A DNA stretch of 64,000 nt from Anabaena cylindrica PCC 7122 (GCF_000317695.1 NC_019771.1:1054001-1118000); one strand, 5' to 3'. Numbered from the stretch's first letter, positions 8,773-18,396 are shown. Translations and numbers: made by a program. The notes: generated by a model not told the origin, from the letters alone.

Positions 8773-10617
8773 ATGCGAGATGTTCGGAAATACCTACGAC
8801 ATTCTTTAAATAAAAAATATTTACTGAATCCTTATATATTGACTGCTCTTGTCTCAATTGGATTATGGCAAGTAGGGACTTGGACTAGTTTAGAGTTACT
8901 AGGATTTAATTTATTGTTTCGCACACGCAACTATTTACCTCATCCGAGTTGGGATTCACGGATTGCCGTGATTGGGATTGATGATGCGACATTACGCCAG
9001 TATGGGCAGTTTCCATTATCGCGCGATCGCTATACTCAATTGTTAGAAACCCTAGAAGCCTCTCCTCCAGCCGTTATCGGCTTTGATATTCTATTTACAG
9101 ATCCTACCAGTCACGATGCCGCACTAGCCGAAGCAATGGCAATAAATGGTCAGGTTGTCTTAGCAATCGCCCCCAATTTACACAAACAGACCTTGCGTCC
9201 AGTGCCAATTTTAGATCGCGTCACCAGCAAAGGCCACATTGTCAACAATGTCGATTTGGATGGAGTCACACGTAAATACTCCCTCTACATCAATCAAGTT
9301 CCCTCCCTCGGCATCATGTTGTTACAAGGATACAACAATAGCTTGCAACAGACCTTTACAGCAGACACCACCAAGCCTACAAAGCCACAAATTGCCTTAC
9401 CACCCATGCAATTGGGAGTAACAACACAATCAGTTTTGATTAACTGGTTAGGACAAACTCAGCAAGATCAAGGAATCCTTACCTATTCCTTTGCTGATGT
9501 CATCCAGAAAAAAGTAGATACAGCCAAACTCAAAAACAAAATTATTTTAGTCGGATTAACCGCCACCGGAGCCAACGATTCCTTAAAAACCCCCTTCGAT
9601 CAAATACCACCAACATCTGGTGTCTACCTACACGCTGCCTTGATTGATAATCTACTTAACAACCGACTACTGCAAAGATTGCCCAGGCAATTTGAACTCT
9701 TATTATTATTCGGATTTGGCCTCGGTTCTACTCTGATACTAGCCCCTTTAACATTTCCTAAACGCGCTCTTGTTATAGCCCTGCTGCCTTTTGCCTGGTT
9801 CAATCTATCAGTTTTAGCTCTCACTATCTCCAACCTCTGGTTGCCAATCGCTGCTCCCATTAGCACAATCTTCTTAGCTGCCTTAACTGTGCAATGGCAA
9901 GAACAAAAAGAAAAACAACAATTGATGAGTTTATTTGCACGTCATGTTTCCCAGGAAACAGCAACATTAATTTGGCAAAACCGGGCAGATATTTTTCAAA
10001 ATGGTCAATTAGAAGCTAAAGAAATGGTAGCAACGGTTTTATTTACCGACATTCGGGGTTTTACCTCAATTTCTGAGGATATGAAACCACGCGAGTTGCT
10101 CGACTGGTTAAACTTATACCTGGGTGCAATGGCTGAGTGCATTCAAGAGCATCATGGAGTAGTCGATAAATTTATTGGTGATGCCGTAATGGCTGTTTTT
10201 GGCATTCCCTTTCCCCACACCTGCTCAGAAGAAATTCAACAAGATGCCATTGATGCTGTCTCTGCCGCCATATCTATGCAGAAAAGATTAGTACTATTAA
10301 ATCAGGAATTAGAACGGCTAGGCAAGCCTGTTATTAGCATCGGTATTGGCATTCATACAGGTCTGATAGTTGCTGGCAGCGTTGGTGGATCTCAAAGATT
10401 AAATTATTCCGTATTGGGAGATGCTGTCAATATTGCATCTCGATTGGAACAACTCAACAAAAATACAGACTGGTATAATCCTCAAAACATCTTAATCAGT
10501 GAAACAACATTCCATCTCATCAAAAAGCATTTTCATGCCCAAAAAATAGAGCAGTTAAATCTACGTGGACGGCACCAATTAACAATGATTTATTCGGTTA
10601 TTGGATTAATAGATTAA
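8773..10617 (+). CDS. CHASE2-domain class III adenylate/guanylate cyclase
   Basis: A membrane sensor that should make a cyclic nucleotide. Order: one N-terminal membrane helix, an extracytoplasmic CHASE2 domain (about 45-290), three C-terminal membrane helices (about 300-375), and a class III cyclase domain (about 410-600). Catalytic residues are present: metal aspartates in FTDIRGF (about 423) and GDAVMAVFG, the substrate lysine in DKFIGD, and the N-x3-R pair in NIASRLE (about 553). Lys plus Asp specificity residues favour ATP as substrate. An in-frame GTG at 8650 would add 41 residues encoded by a Lys/Arg-rich purine repeat tract, so I prefer the ATG at 8773. Confidence 0.88.
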   Translation: MRDVRKYLRHSLNKKYLLNPYILTALVSIGLWQVGTWTSLELLGFNLLFRTRNYLPHPSWDSRIAVIGIDDATLRQYGQFPLSRDRYTQLLETLEASPPAVIGFDILFTDPTSHDAALAEAMAINGQVVLAIAPNLHKQTLRPVPILDRVTSKGHIVNNVDLDGVTRKYSLYINQVPSLGIMLLQGYNNSLQQTFTADTTKPTKPQIALPPMQLGVTTQSVLINWLGQTQQDQGILTYSFADVIQKKVDTAKLKNKIILVGLTATGANDSLKTPFDQIPPTSGVYLHAALIDNLLNNRLLQRLPRQFELLLLFGFGLGSTLILAPLTFPKRALVIALLPFAWFNLSVLALTISNLWLPIAAPISTIFLAALTVQWQEQKEKQQLMSLFARHVSQETATLIWQNRADIFQNGQLEAKEMVATVLFTDIRGFTSISEDMKPRELLDWLNLYLGAMAECIQEHHGVVDKFIGDAVMAVFGIPFPHTCSEEIQQDAIDAVSAAISMQKRLVLLNQELERLGKPVISIGIGIHTGLIVAGSVGGSQRLNYSVLGDAVNIASRLEQLNKNTDWYNPQNILISETTFHLIKKHFHAQKIEQLNLRGRHQLTMIYSVIGLID

Positions 10618-10813
10618 TTTCATCAAAACTAATTTAATTAGGTAAATATCATCAACTGCATATAGCATTTTCTAGTCTAATGAAGTACAAAAATATCTGT
10701 GTTCATCTGCGTCCATTTGCGTTTAATTATTACTGCTTGTACCTTACTTATAGCCTTTCCCACTCTAGTTAGATACAAAATTACCCCTCCCCAACCCTCC
10801 CCTTGGTAAAGGG

Positions 10814-11059
10814 CTACGGTGTACACACAAGTCCTAAAAACCTAGCTTGATAAGACTTTCCTCGTTCCCAGTCTCCGACTGGGAATGCATTCTTTGAGTC
10901 TCTGACTCAATGCCAGATTGGAGGCAGAGCCTCAATGAGCAGCATTCCCATGCAGAGCATGGGAACGAGATAAAATTCTTCAAAGTCCCCCTTAAAAAGG
11001 GGGATTTAGGGGGATCGGATCACGTTTAGCATCCTGTCTAGAGATGTGTGTACACCGTA
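10814..11059. mobile_element. MITE-like element with 16-bp TIRs and 9-bp target duplication
   Basis: A 246-bp non-coding element bounded by perfect 16-bp terminal inverted repeats (CTACGGTGTACACACA at 10814-10829 and its complement at 11044-11059). It is flanked on both sides by the 9-mer GGTAAAGGG (10805-10813 and 11060-11068), which occurs once at the matching place in uninterrupted copies of repeat R2 in a nearly identical form. This is a textbook transposition footprint. The mobilising transposase is not in the window. Confidence 0.88.
10861..10969. repeat. Palindromic repeat nested inside the MITE
   Basis: About 109 bp starting CTCGTTCCC and ending GGGAACGAG, with further internal inverted repeats (GTCTCCGACTGGGA, GAGGCAGAGCCTC, CATGCAGAGCATG). 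It lies wholly inside the 10814-11059 element and is followed by a C5/G5 palindrome near 10984-11015 that has a relative at 33318-33345. Confidence 0.75.
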
Positions 11060-11124
11060 GGGTAAAGGGAGAGTGCGCGACAGCGCGGGTGGGGTGTATT
11101 TCATAAGATTGGGAATTGCTATAA

Positions 11125-11239
11125 TAGGACTTACGCACGAGTTACGGAATATCGTTCGCGTAGCGTGCCGTAGGCATACCGCAGAGGACACAGAGAACAC
11201 GGAGAAATAAGAGTTTGAGGGTTTTTTGCGTAAGTCCTA
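11125..11239. mobile_element. MITE-like element, 13-bp TIRs (TAGGACTTACGCA)
   Basis: About 115 bp framed by TAGGACTTACGCA (11125-11137) and its exact complement (11227-11239). The interior carries the 'CGCAGAGGACACAGAG' module that also appears inside the element at 48936-49059 and, in part, inside the GH116 gene near 59761. No coding capacity. A clear target duplication is not visible. Confidence 0.75.
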
Positions 11240-11490
11240 CTTAAATGGAAATCGCTATATACCAAAACGGATAAAAATCTAGCTCTTCCTTTCCGCCTCC
11301 AGCATAGCTGTCTCCTGTCTCCATAGCACTAAATTCCGATAATTTTACATTGATCACTAAAATTGTGGTAAAAAAATAAAGCTGCTTACTATAAATACAG
11401 TAATTTCTACTCGATTAAAACGGGTTCAAAACCTCCGTGGATTCAACATTTTTTTAGTTATCTAAACATCTATAACTATTTGGTGAGTAC

Positions 11491-11874
11491 GTGAATAGGT
11501 ATCTGATTACAGGAATAGTCACAACTGTTTTATGGGAAACTTTATCGTGCCAGGCTTGGTCTCAGCCACCCTCTTGCATTGCTAAAAGCCTGCCTGAGGT
11601 TAGCAACTCTCTCAATAGTTTTCGCAAGAAAGAAGTTATTGTCATTGGAAAAATACCAGAACATCCATACGTGGTTATTGTTCCTGGCAACTCATATAAG
11701 TTGTTAAACAGTGTCAGAAGCTATGTTGCTGACGCATTTATCGCACAGCATAAGCTAGGTGCTTATATATACGCTGGCGGATCTTCATATAGAGAAAAGG
11801 CAGAGTGCTTGTCTCATGTGTTGAAGTCGCGGGGTTTAGATGCACGAGTTGTCTATTTTCCCAAAAAAAATTAA
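11491..11874 (+). CDS. Putative secreted SPOR-like protein
   Basis: A 127-residue protein with a GTG start and an N-terminal hydrophobic segment (residues 3-24) ending near QAWSQP, likely a signal peptide. The C-terminal two thirds resemble a SPOR-type beta-alpha fold: YVVIVPG, LLNSVRSYV, AFIAQHKLGAYIYAGG, AECLSHVLKSRGLDARVVYF. SPOR domains bind denuded peptidoglycan; here assignment rests on pattern only. Cysteines at about residues 29 and 109 could pair. An ORF with a good ribosome binding site starts 12 bp downstream but is cut short. Confidence 0.6.
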   Translation: MNRYLITGIVTTVLWETLSCQAWSQPPSCIAKSLPEVSNSLNSFRKKEVIVIGKIPEHPYVVIVPGNSYKLLNSVRSYVADAFIAQHKLGAYIYAGGSSYREKAECLSHVLKSRGLDARVVYFPKKN

Positions 11875-11886
11875 CTGGAGAAACTT

Positions 11887-11967
11887 ATGAAAACAGTAAG
11901 CCATAAAAGTCTTTGGGTTAGGGCTAGGAGTCAGGAGTCAGGAGGAAGAATCAGAAGAGAAGAATAG
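11887..11967 (+). pseudogene. Short ORF truncated by an STRR array
   Basis: A 26-codon ORF beginning MKTVSHKSLWV directly after the SPOR-like gene, with GGAG 6 bp ahead of its ATG. After about 14 codons the reading frame runs into AGGAGTC heptamer repeats (11931-11950) and stops. The strong translation signal and position suggest the start of a former second gene of the operon. The remainder of the gap to 12218 holds a small inverted repeat near 12081-12100 and nothing else I recognise. Confidence 0.35.
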
Positions 11968-12218
11968 TCTTGAATCTTGTCAAGTGATAGGTTTTTGGTA
12001 GTTTTAACGCTTATTCCTTACACTTGATTCACCTTTTTAAGCTTCAAACTCTTGATATATCTGAGTTTTAGATTTATGTGCCGTTAGGCACGTTCCGCGA
12101 ACAGCAGGCTTTAATTAAAGCATTTATAGCTATTATGTTTTGTTATTAGCTGCATAGGAACGTACATGGGTACGTCCCTACATAATCACCAATTAGTGCC
12201 GCTGACCGTAGGTATCAG

Positions 12219-13403
12219 TTATCTATCTACAGATCCCATGATTACGTCAATACTACCGAGAATGACCACAATATCAGCAACCTTCATCCCACGCAATAAA
12301 TGAGGAAGAATTTGCAAGTTATTGAAGTCTGCTGGGCGAATTTTCCACCGCCAGGGGAAAACATTATTATCACCCACTAAATAAATTCCCAGTTCACCTT
12401 TTCCACTTTCTACACGGGCATAGATTTCACCTGTGGGAATTTTAAAGGAAGGTGAAACTTTTTTACCAATGAATTGATAATCAAAAGCATCCCACTCAGA
12501 TTTTTTCCCGGCCATTAAGCGTTTAGCTTCTAGGTTTTCGTAGGGTCCACCGGGTAAACCTTGAATAGCTTGTTTAATGATTTTTACCGATTCGCGCATT
12601 TCTCGCATCCGCACCATGTAACGGGCGAGACAATCACCGGTTGTTTCCCACTGTACATCCCAATCGAAATCATCGTAACATTCATAGTGGTCTACTTTTC
12701 GCAAATCCCACTTCACCCCAGAAGCACGTAACATGGGGCCAGAAAGTCCCCAATTAATTGCTTCTTCGCGGGTAATTGTGCCAATACCTTCAATACGTCG
12801 GCGGAAGATGGGGTTATTGGTAACTAGACGTTCGTACTCATCAACTTTGGGGATGAAATACTCGCAGAAATCTAAACACTTATCTACCCAACCATAGGGT
12901 AAATCAGCAGCTACACCACCAACGCGGAAGTAGTTGTTGTTTACCATGCGATAACCTGTGGCAGCTTCCCACAAATCATAAATCATCTCCCGTTCCCGGA
13001 ATTGATAGAAGAAGGGAGTTTGTGCGCCAACGTCAGCTAGGAAGGGGCCAAACCATAGCAAGTGGTTAGCAATGCGGTTTAGTTCCAGCATAATCACGCG
13101 AATGTAGCTGGCGCGTTTGGGAACTGCGACACCTGCTAATTTTTCCGGTGCGTTCACTGTAACCGCTTCGTTGAACATCCCCGCAGCATAGTCCCAACGG
13201 CTGACGTAGGGGACATACATGATGTTTGAGCGGTTTTCGGCAATTTTCTCCATTCCCCTGTGCAGGTAGCCAATGACTGGTTCACAGTCAACGACATCCT
13301 CACCATCCAGTGTCATAATTAGCCGCAGAACTCCGTGCATTGAGGGATGATGAGGCCCCATATTTAGCACCATTGGTTCAGTGCGGGTTTCGATTCTACT
13401 CAT
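12219..13403 (-). CDS. ndhH: NAD(P)H-quinone oxidoreductase subunit H (NDH-1)
   Basis: A 394-residue core subunit of the thylakoid/plasma-membrane NDH-1 complex, which takes electrons from ferredoxin to plastoquinone in cyclic and respiratory flow. It matches the 49-kDa subunit family throughout: NMGPHHPSMHGVLRL at the N-terminus, the GYLHRGMEKIAENR block, SRWDYAAGMFNE, and the C-terminal GSIDVIMGSVDR. It stands alone here, as is usual for ndhH in cyanobacteria. The ATG at 13403 gives the family's normal length. Confidence 0.97.
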   Translation of the reverse strand: MSRIETRTEPMVLNMGPHHPSMHGVLRLIMTLDGEDVVDCEPVIGYLHRGMEKIAENRSNIMYVPYVSRWDYAAGMFNEAVTVNAPEKLAGVAVPKRASYIRVIMLELNRIANHLLWFGPFLADVGAQTPFFYQFREREMIYDLWEAATGYRMVNNNYFRVGGVAADLPYGWVDKCLDFCEYFIPKVDEYERLVTNNPIFRRRIEGIGTITREEAINWGLSGPMLRASGVKWDLRKVDHYECYDDFDWDVQWETTGDCLARYMVRMREMRESVKIIKQAIQGLPGGPYENLEAKRLMAGKKSEWDAFDYQFIGKKVSPSFKIPTGEIYARVESGKGELGIYLVGDNNVFPWRWKIRPADFNNLQILPHLLRGMKVADIVVILGSIDVIMGSVDR

Positions 13404-13823
13404 AGATTTGCTGTTCTCCCGTTATGGATGTGAATTAAACCGCCAAGATGCTAACCAGACAAAATTTGTAATATCTACCAAAATTCAGCTTGTAGAGATA
13501 ATTTCTGTGTTGTCCCTACAGGGTTATGTTGGAGAGGATAGCAGGGTCGGACTTCGTACTTGATGATTTATTGTGTTGCACTTCTTAGATTATTATAGGG
13601 ATCTGGCGATTCATGGGATTGAGACTCCAGAATTTTTTTCCATGTGTCTGAGGGGGTAGGAGTGGAAAAAATATTGGATAAGTGGTATTGACTGAACTCT
13701 AGTTACATCAATTGGTTCGTGATTTTGCTGATTTTTTACTGGTAGCTAGATAGATTTAATTTATAATTAGCCAAGTTAAATTCTATAGCTCATACAATTT
13801 CACTTTAATAATGAGACAAATAC

Positions 13824-13949
13824 ATGGGTAGGGGTTTAGCATTGCTCACAAGTGCCAACTTAATTTTATTAACAGTTTATTCTAAATCTGATCAAGAGGA
13901 TATTTATATAGTTACTATTCAAGGAATTATAGAAGATATTATGGAATAA
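13824..13949 (+). pseudogene. RelE/HigB-type toxin remnant (C-terminal end)
   Basis: A short open stretch whose last 30 codons read LLTVYSKSDQEDI...IQGIIEDIME, the usual end of RelE/HigB ribonuclease toxins (family pattern: LLTxYSKxExEDI). The catalytic middle and N-terminus are gone; what precedes (ALLTSAN) looks like the preceding strand in decayed form. Only a C-terminal fragment survives. No antitoxin gene is seen after it. The rest of 13404-13823 contains nothing I recognise. Confidence 0.5.
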
Positions 13950-14014
13950 ACGTTGCGGTTCGTTACCTTAACCCAACTTACAACTACAACTATATGTTGG
14001 AGAATAGAATACTT

Positions 14015-16932
14015 ATGGAAAAATCAGGCTTAAATCCACAAACAGAAAAAAATTAATTGAACTCCAAAATTTAAGTTTAGATAATGAGCAAAGTGTAAGA
14101 GAAAAGTTTTTAATGCCTTTATTAAAGTTATTAGAATATCAAGATAATGACATTAAACTAGAATATCCATTAAAGTATCCTTATGTTCACAAGGGAACAA
14201 CAAAAAAACCAACGCCTAAACGTATAGATTATATGTTATCAGTGAATGGTAAAAAAAAATGGGTATTAGATGCTAAACATCCAAATGAATCTGTATCTAG
14301 TTTAAAAAATATACATCAAGTTCACAGTTATGCTGATCATAAAAATATAAAGGTTGAATTTTTTGCTGTGTGTAATGGTAATCAATTTGCAATATACGAA
14401 ACAAAAAATACTGATGATGATAAACCAGTATTTGAATTTAACCGCTCAGAATTATTAGATAAATGGTATGAAATATTTAATCATTTATCAGTGAAAGCAT
14501 TTCAAGAGAATAAAAATGATCTAACAATAAGTTTTCGCCCAATAATTCCCTATTATGATCCTCAAAAAAAGCAGGAACTAATTAAATGGTTTTTATCGTT
14601 TATTCTGGATAACTATAAACTAAAATTTATTAATTATAAAAATAACCTTGATATTGCTTATAACGAATATACAGATATTTTTGTTGAAAATGATCAAAAA
14701 GATAGAGGGTTACTTAGGTATATTGATTTTTTAAATAAAACAATTATTGATAAACATGATATAAAAGATTTAACTTCTCGATTTGTGGAAGAAGAAGAAA
14801 TTTCTTATGTTTATTTATTAACAAATATTCCTATTAATGAAGAAGCGAATAATTATATTAATAATCATAACAAAAAACGTCCTAACGAAAAAATTAATAT
14901 TGTCAGTTGTGAAGAATTACCTAGATTTTTAATGAAATCTCAGAATCTTTCTATTCCTTACTATAAAGATAAGTGTACAGGACACGTAGAAAATATAACA
15001 TTATTAGCAACTGAAGAGAAAAAACTATATTGGGCAGTTGAAGAACTTAATCAAAAAGGTGAATCTTATCGTTTCTTAATGTTCTCCGCAAAAAATGAGG
15101 AATTTAATATAGACTCATTAAAATCTTTGTTACATCAGAATAAAGTATGGGTAGGTTGTTTAATTGACAATGGAACCCATAATATTAATGAATTTAATGA
15201 TCAAAACATAAATGACGAAATACCTATCCCTCATATACCTGTAGCTGAAAGTTTTGAAAGTGATAGTGCTTGTCATCCTGAAGATTTTATTGGTAGAGAA
15301 GATATTAAAAAAGAATTTTGGAATTTTATTAATGAGGTTCAAGAGAAAAAGACTGATAAAAGAATTTTTACTATTGAAGGAAAATCAGGGTATGGAAAGT
15401 CATCTCTCATCCTTAAATTAGAACAAGAATCACAAAGTAAGGAGAATATTTTTTTCTATCAAGTTGATACTAGATTATTATGTAAGCATTCTCAAGAAGC
15501 TTTTATTGTTCGTAGTGCTATTAGAAAAGCTATTCAAGAATCTATTGAGCAAAATTTTATATCTTTACACCATTATAAGATTTATATCAATAGAGAAAGA
15601 TCCTTGTTTTATGGAAATAAATCTATTACAACTATTATAGATTATCTGAGACAAAATAATAAAATTATTATTTTGTGTTTTGATCAATTTGATTATCTAT
15701 TTTCCAAGAATGATTTACTAGATATATATAAAGCATTTGAGTCAATAGTAATTGAAATAGATTCTTTAGAAGAAAATTTTATCTTAGGATTTTCTTGCAG
15801 AACTGGTATACCTTTAACTGAAAGTATTAGAGATGAATGGAATGAATTAATAAAATCCATAAGAAAAAAAGTATTTAAAGAAATAAAAGAATTTAACAAC
15901 TCAGAATTAGATGAATACTTAAATAAATTTTCTCAGCTTTTAATTAAAGATAAAAATCAAACAATTCCCTCTGATGTAACAAGATGGTTAAAGGACAATT
16001 TTGCATTTTCCCCATACTTGCTCAGACAAGTTTGTAGCATTATTTATAATAACCCTGGTGTCGTATCTACTATTGTTCATAAAACACTAAAGGAACTAAT
16101 TAAAAATAATTTTGAAGAAGAATTCAATAAATTAAGTAGTCGTGAAAAATTCATACTCAATAAAATAGCTAGAGATGAGAATATAACATCTTTAGAAGAA
16201 TGTTATGCGGAAGAACTACATAAATTAGAAACCAAAAGGTTTTTAACTTGTTCAAACAGAAAATATACTATTCCTGAGATAAGAAAAGAATATTATTTAC
16301 ATGGAACATTACCTGAAATATCTACAAAGTATATCCCACGCATGAATGTAAATGGTTCTTTATATGCTATGAGAAATATTAATAAATTTAGGACTAAAAT
16401 AGAAGTTATCAATTTTTTAGTTGATGAAATAACATATAAAGAACTAACATCTGATAATTTTTGGATAGATATTCAGAATATTTTTTATGTACATAATTCA
16501 CAAAATGATCAAATTATATTTCCAGAGGAATTTCATAGTCATAATCAATCAAATTTAGATGATTATCAAATAGCAGACTACCTATCAAGTTATTTTCAAC
16601 GACATTTAATTGTAGAAAAAATATTGCAAAATGAACGTATTAGAAATACAGATTTTTTTAATATGAACACTTTTAAACAAATATATAGTGAAGTTGCAGC
16701 AGATAGGAGTAAAGAAAATAAAAATGATGATCCTCCTAGATTGCTTACTTGGTTATGTTTTGCAGGGATATTTGAATTAATAGATCCGAAAATGAAACTT
16801 TATAAAGTCCCAACAATCACTGCTTCTGCCAAACACAAGGGAAAGATATTAAAATGTATTTTAAAACTTACAAAACAAGACAAAATAGCAAATAATTGTG
16901 AAGACCCAATACAATTAAATTTTCTCAATTAA
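14015..16932 (+). CDS. PD-(D/E)xK nuclease-STAND ATPase, frameshifted start (defence candidate)
   Basis: The main frame opens with ATG at 14113 (939 residues), but in-frame sequence with no start codon continues upstream, and the natural start appears to be the ATG at 14015 (GGAG at 13999-14002), one base out of frame. Restoring one A in the A7 run at 14046-14052 would give a continuous protein of about 972 residues. Counting from 14113: an HSDR_N-like nuclease domain with Asp39 and Asp53-Ala-Lys55; a FIGRED motif then Walker A GKSGYGKSS (about 424-432) and Walker B IIILCFDQFD (about 518-527) of a STAND/AAA ATPase; then winged-helix-like and helical regions. Very AT-rich, suggesting transfer. 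Likely an anti-phage protein by architecture; target unknown. Confidence 0.72.
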
Positions 16933-17100
16933 TTATTTAATTAATTTTTTTATACCCAGATTTATGAGTTTTATTTTTCAATCTTTAAATTTACAAATTT
17001 CGGACTCCACCACCCTTTTGCAGTATTGAAATAAGCAACATCTTTATGTTTTTGTTTTTATCCTTCCATGATTCCTGACCAGAACACCGCAACATAGTTT

Positions 17101-17484
17101 TATTTATATTTAGAATTTATTTTTGATGAGAAAGGAGATAAATTATTTAAATGTCATTTAATGAAAAAAACAGGATTAGAAATTTCTACTTATCCTATTG
17201 CTGGTTCTAATATTGTAGAACAAGTTAAATATAATGAACCTAATCAGCAAGTTTGGATAAATTCTGAACAATACTTTGATCAAGTTCCTCCACAAATATG
17301 GAATTTTTATATAGGTGGTTATCAAGTTTGTCAAAAATGGCTGAAAGATAGGAAAAGTAGAAAATTAACTTTTGAGGATCTTACTCATTATCAAAACATT
17401 ATTTCTATAATATCGGAGACTATAAAAACTATGGAAGATATTGATAAAGTTATTGAAAAATATGGCGGTTTTCCGTTAGAATGA
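17101..17484 (+). pseudogene. Type ISP restriction-modification enzyme, C-terminal remnant
   Basis: The readable part (an ATG at 17161 gives 107 residues) matches the end of large type ISP/IIG-like restriction-methylation proteins: VWINSEQYF, PPQIWNFYIGGYQVCQKWLKDRK, LTFEDLTHYQNII, and a final E-K-YGGFP. In-frame codons without a stop extend back to about 17104 and also fit (GDKLFKCHLM). The helicase, methylase and most of the recognition region (over 800 residues) are missing. A decayed member of the defence patch. Confidence 0.7.
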
Positions 17485-17562
17485 GATTATCTATCAAAAA
17501 GTCATAGCGAATATAATTCGCGGCTACGCAGAGTAAGAACATGAAAGAGGGATGACATATCT

Positions 17563-17793
17563 ATGAAAGAATTAATGAAACAACCATCATCTTGGTTACC
17601 AAATGGAATAAACCTTAATCTTTCTGATCAATTTCGTCCTTTTTCTTTTACTGAAGAGTTACAGATTCGTTTAGAGGAACTCTTAGAAAAGAATAAAGAA
17701 AATTTACTGAATCCAGATGAACAAGCAGAATTAGCTGGTTTATTGGAATTAGAAAAAATATTCAGTTTTATCAACGCTAAACTCGCTTCTTAA
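17563..17793 (+). CDS. Small protein upstream of HNH endonuclease
   Basis: A 76-residue protein I cannot place in a named family. It contains a helical Glu/Leu-rich C-terminal half (LQIRLEELLEKNKENLLNPD, then LAGLLELEKIFSFINAKL). Only 2 bp separate its stop from the GTG of the HNH gene, so the two are translated from one message, and the pair probably works together. It could be a partner, inhibitor or folding helper of the nuclease; nothing in the sequence decides this. Confidence 0.6.
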   Translation: MKELMKQPSSWLPNGINLNLSDQFRPFSFTEELQIRLEELLEKNKENLLNPDEQAELAGLLELEKIFSFINAKLAS

Positions 17794-17795
17794 TT

Positions 17796-18248
17796 GTGGT
17801 TATTAATAATTCTGTTCGTTTAAACGTCCGCAAAAGGGCAAAATACTTGTGTGAATATTGTCACTCACCAGAACGTTCAAATGCGACACCATTTACCATT
17901 GATCATATAATTCCCCAATCTTTAGGGGGATCAGATGACCTCAATAATTTAGCTTTAGCTTGTCATCGTTGTAATCAAAGGCGATATAATTTTAGAAATG
18001 GGATTGATACAGAAACACAAACAGAAGTTCCACTATTTAATCCTAGAAATCAAAATTGGTCAGATCATTTTATATGGACAAAAAATGGGTTAAATATTAT
18101 TGGAACAACTCCTATAGGTCGTGCAACTTGTAATCGTTTTGATTTTAATGATCAAAATCATGATGATGGGTTTATTATAAGTTCTCGCCAACTTTGGTTA
18201 ACAGCCGGTTGGCATCCACCTATAGATGATCCATGTCAAGAAAAATAA
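17796..18248 (+). CDS. HNH endonuclease family protein
   Basis: A 150-residue protein with an N-terminal HNH (beta-beta-alpha-metal) nuclease domain: zinc-binding CEYCHSP (about residues 19-25), the DHIIPQS-GGSDDLNNLALAC core (His46 and Asn57 region) and CHRCNQRR. The C-terminal third (FIISSRQLWLTAGWHPP) is usual for cyanobacterial members. Starts at GTG. It likely nicks or cuts DNA, but whether it serves defence, repair or mobility is not shown by sequence. Linked to the upstream 76-residue gene. Confidence 0.8.
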   Translation: MVINNSVRLNVRKRAKYLCEYCHSPERSNATPFTIDHIIPQSLGGSDDLNNLALACHRCNQRRYNFRNGIDTETQTEVPLFNPRNQNWSDHFIWTKNGLNIIGTTPIGRATCNRFDFNDQNHDDGFIISSRQLWLTAGWHPPIDDPCQEK

Positions 18249-18263
18249 ACAATGCTTAATTTA

Positions 18264-18382
18264 TATAGCAATTCCCAAGCTCATGAAATACACCCCACCC
18301 GCGCTGTCGCGCACCCTCCCCTTACCAAGAGGAGGGTTGGGGAGAGGTAATTTTGTATCTAATTAGAGTGGGAAAGGCTATA
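18264..18382 (+). repeat. 119-bp dispersed repeat R2, copy 2
   Basis: Begins TATAGCAATTCCCAAGC and ends GGGAAAGGCTATA, with a GCGCTGTCGCGC hairpin and a CCTCCCC/GGGGAGG pairing region. Same orientation as copies at 38063 and 51539. It sits between the HNH gene and rsmH and ends 14 bp before the rsmH start. Confidence 0.9.
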
Positions 18383-18396
18383 TTATTAATAAATAA

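Larger units (their letters stand above)
10749..11123 (-). repeat. 119-bp dispersed repeat R2, copy 1, interrupted by an insertion
   Basis: The two ends (10749-10813 and 11060-11123) together make one copy of the 119-bp repeat found intact at 18264-18382, 38063-38182 and 51539-51657, in the opposite orientation to those three. It includes a GCGCGACAGCGC hairpin. The copy is split by the 246-bp element at 10814-11059. The surrounding gap 10618-10748 shows nothing further I can name. Confidence 0.85.
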
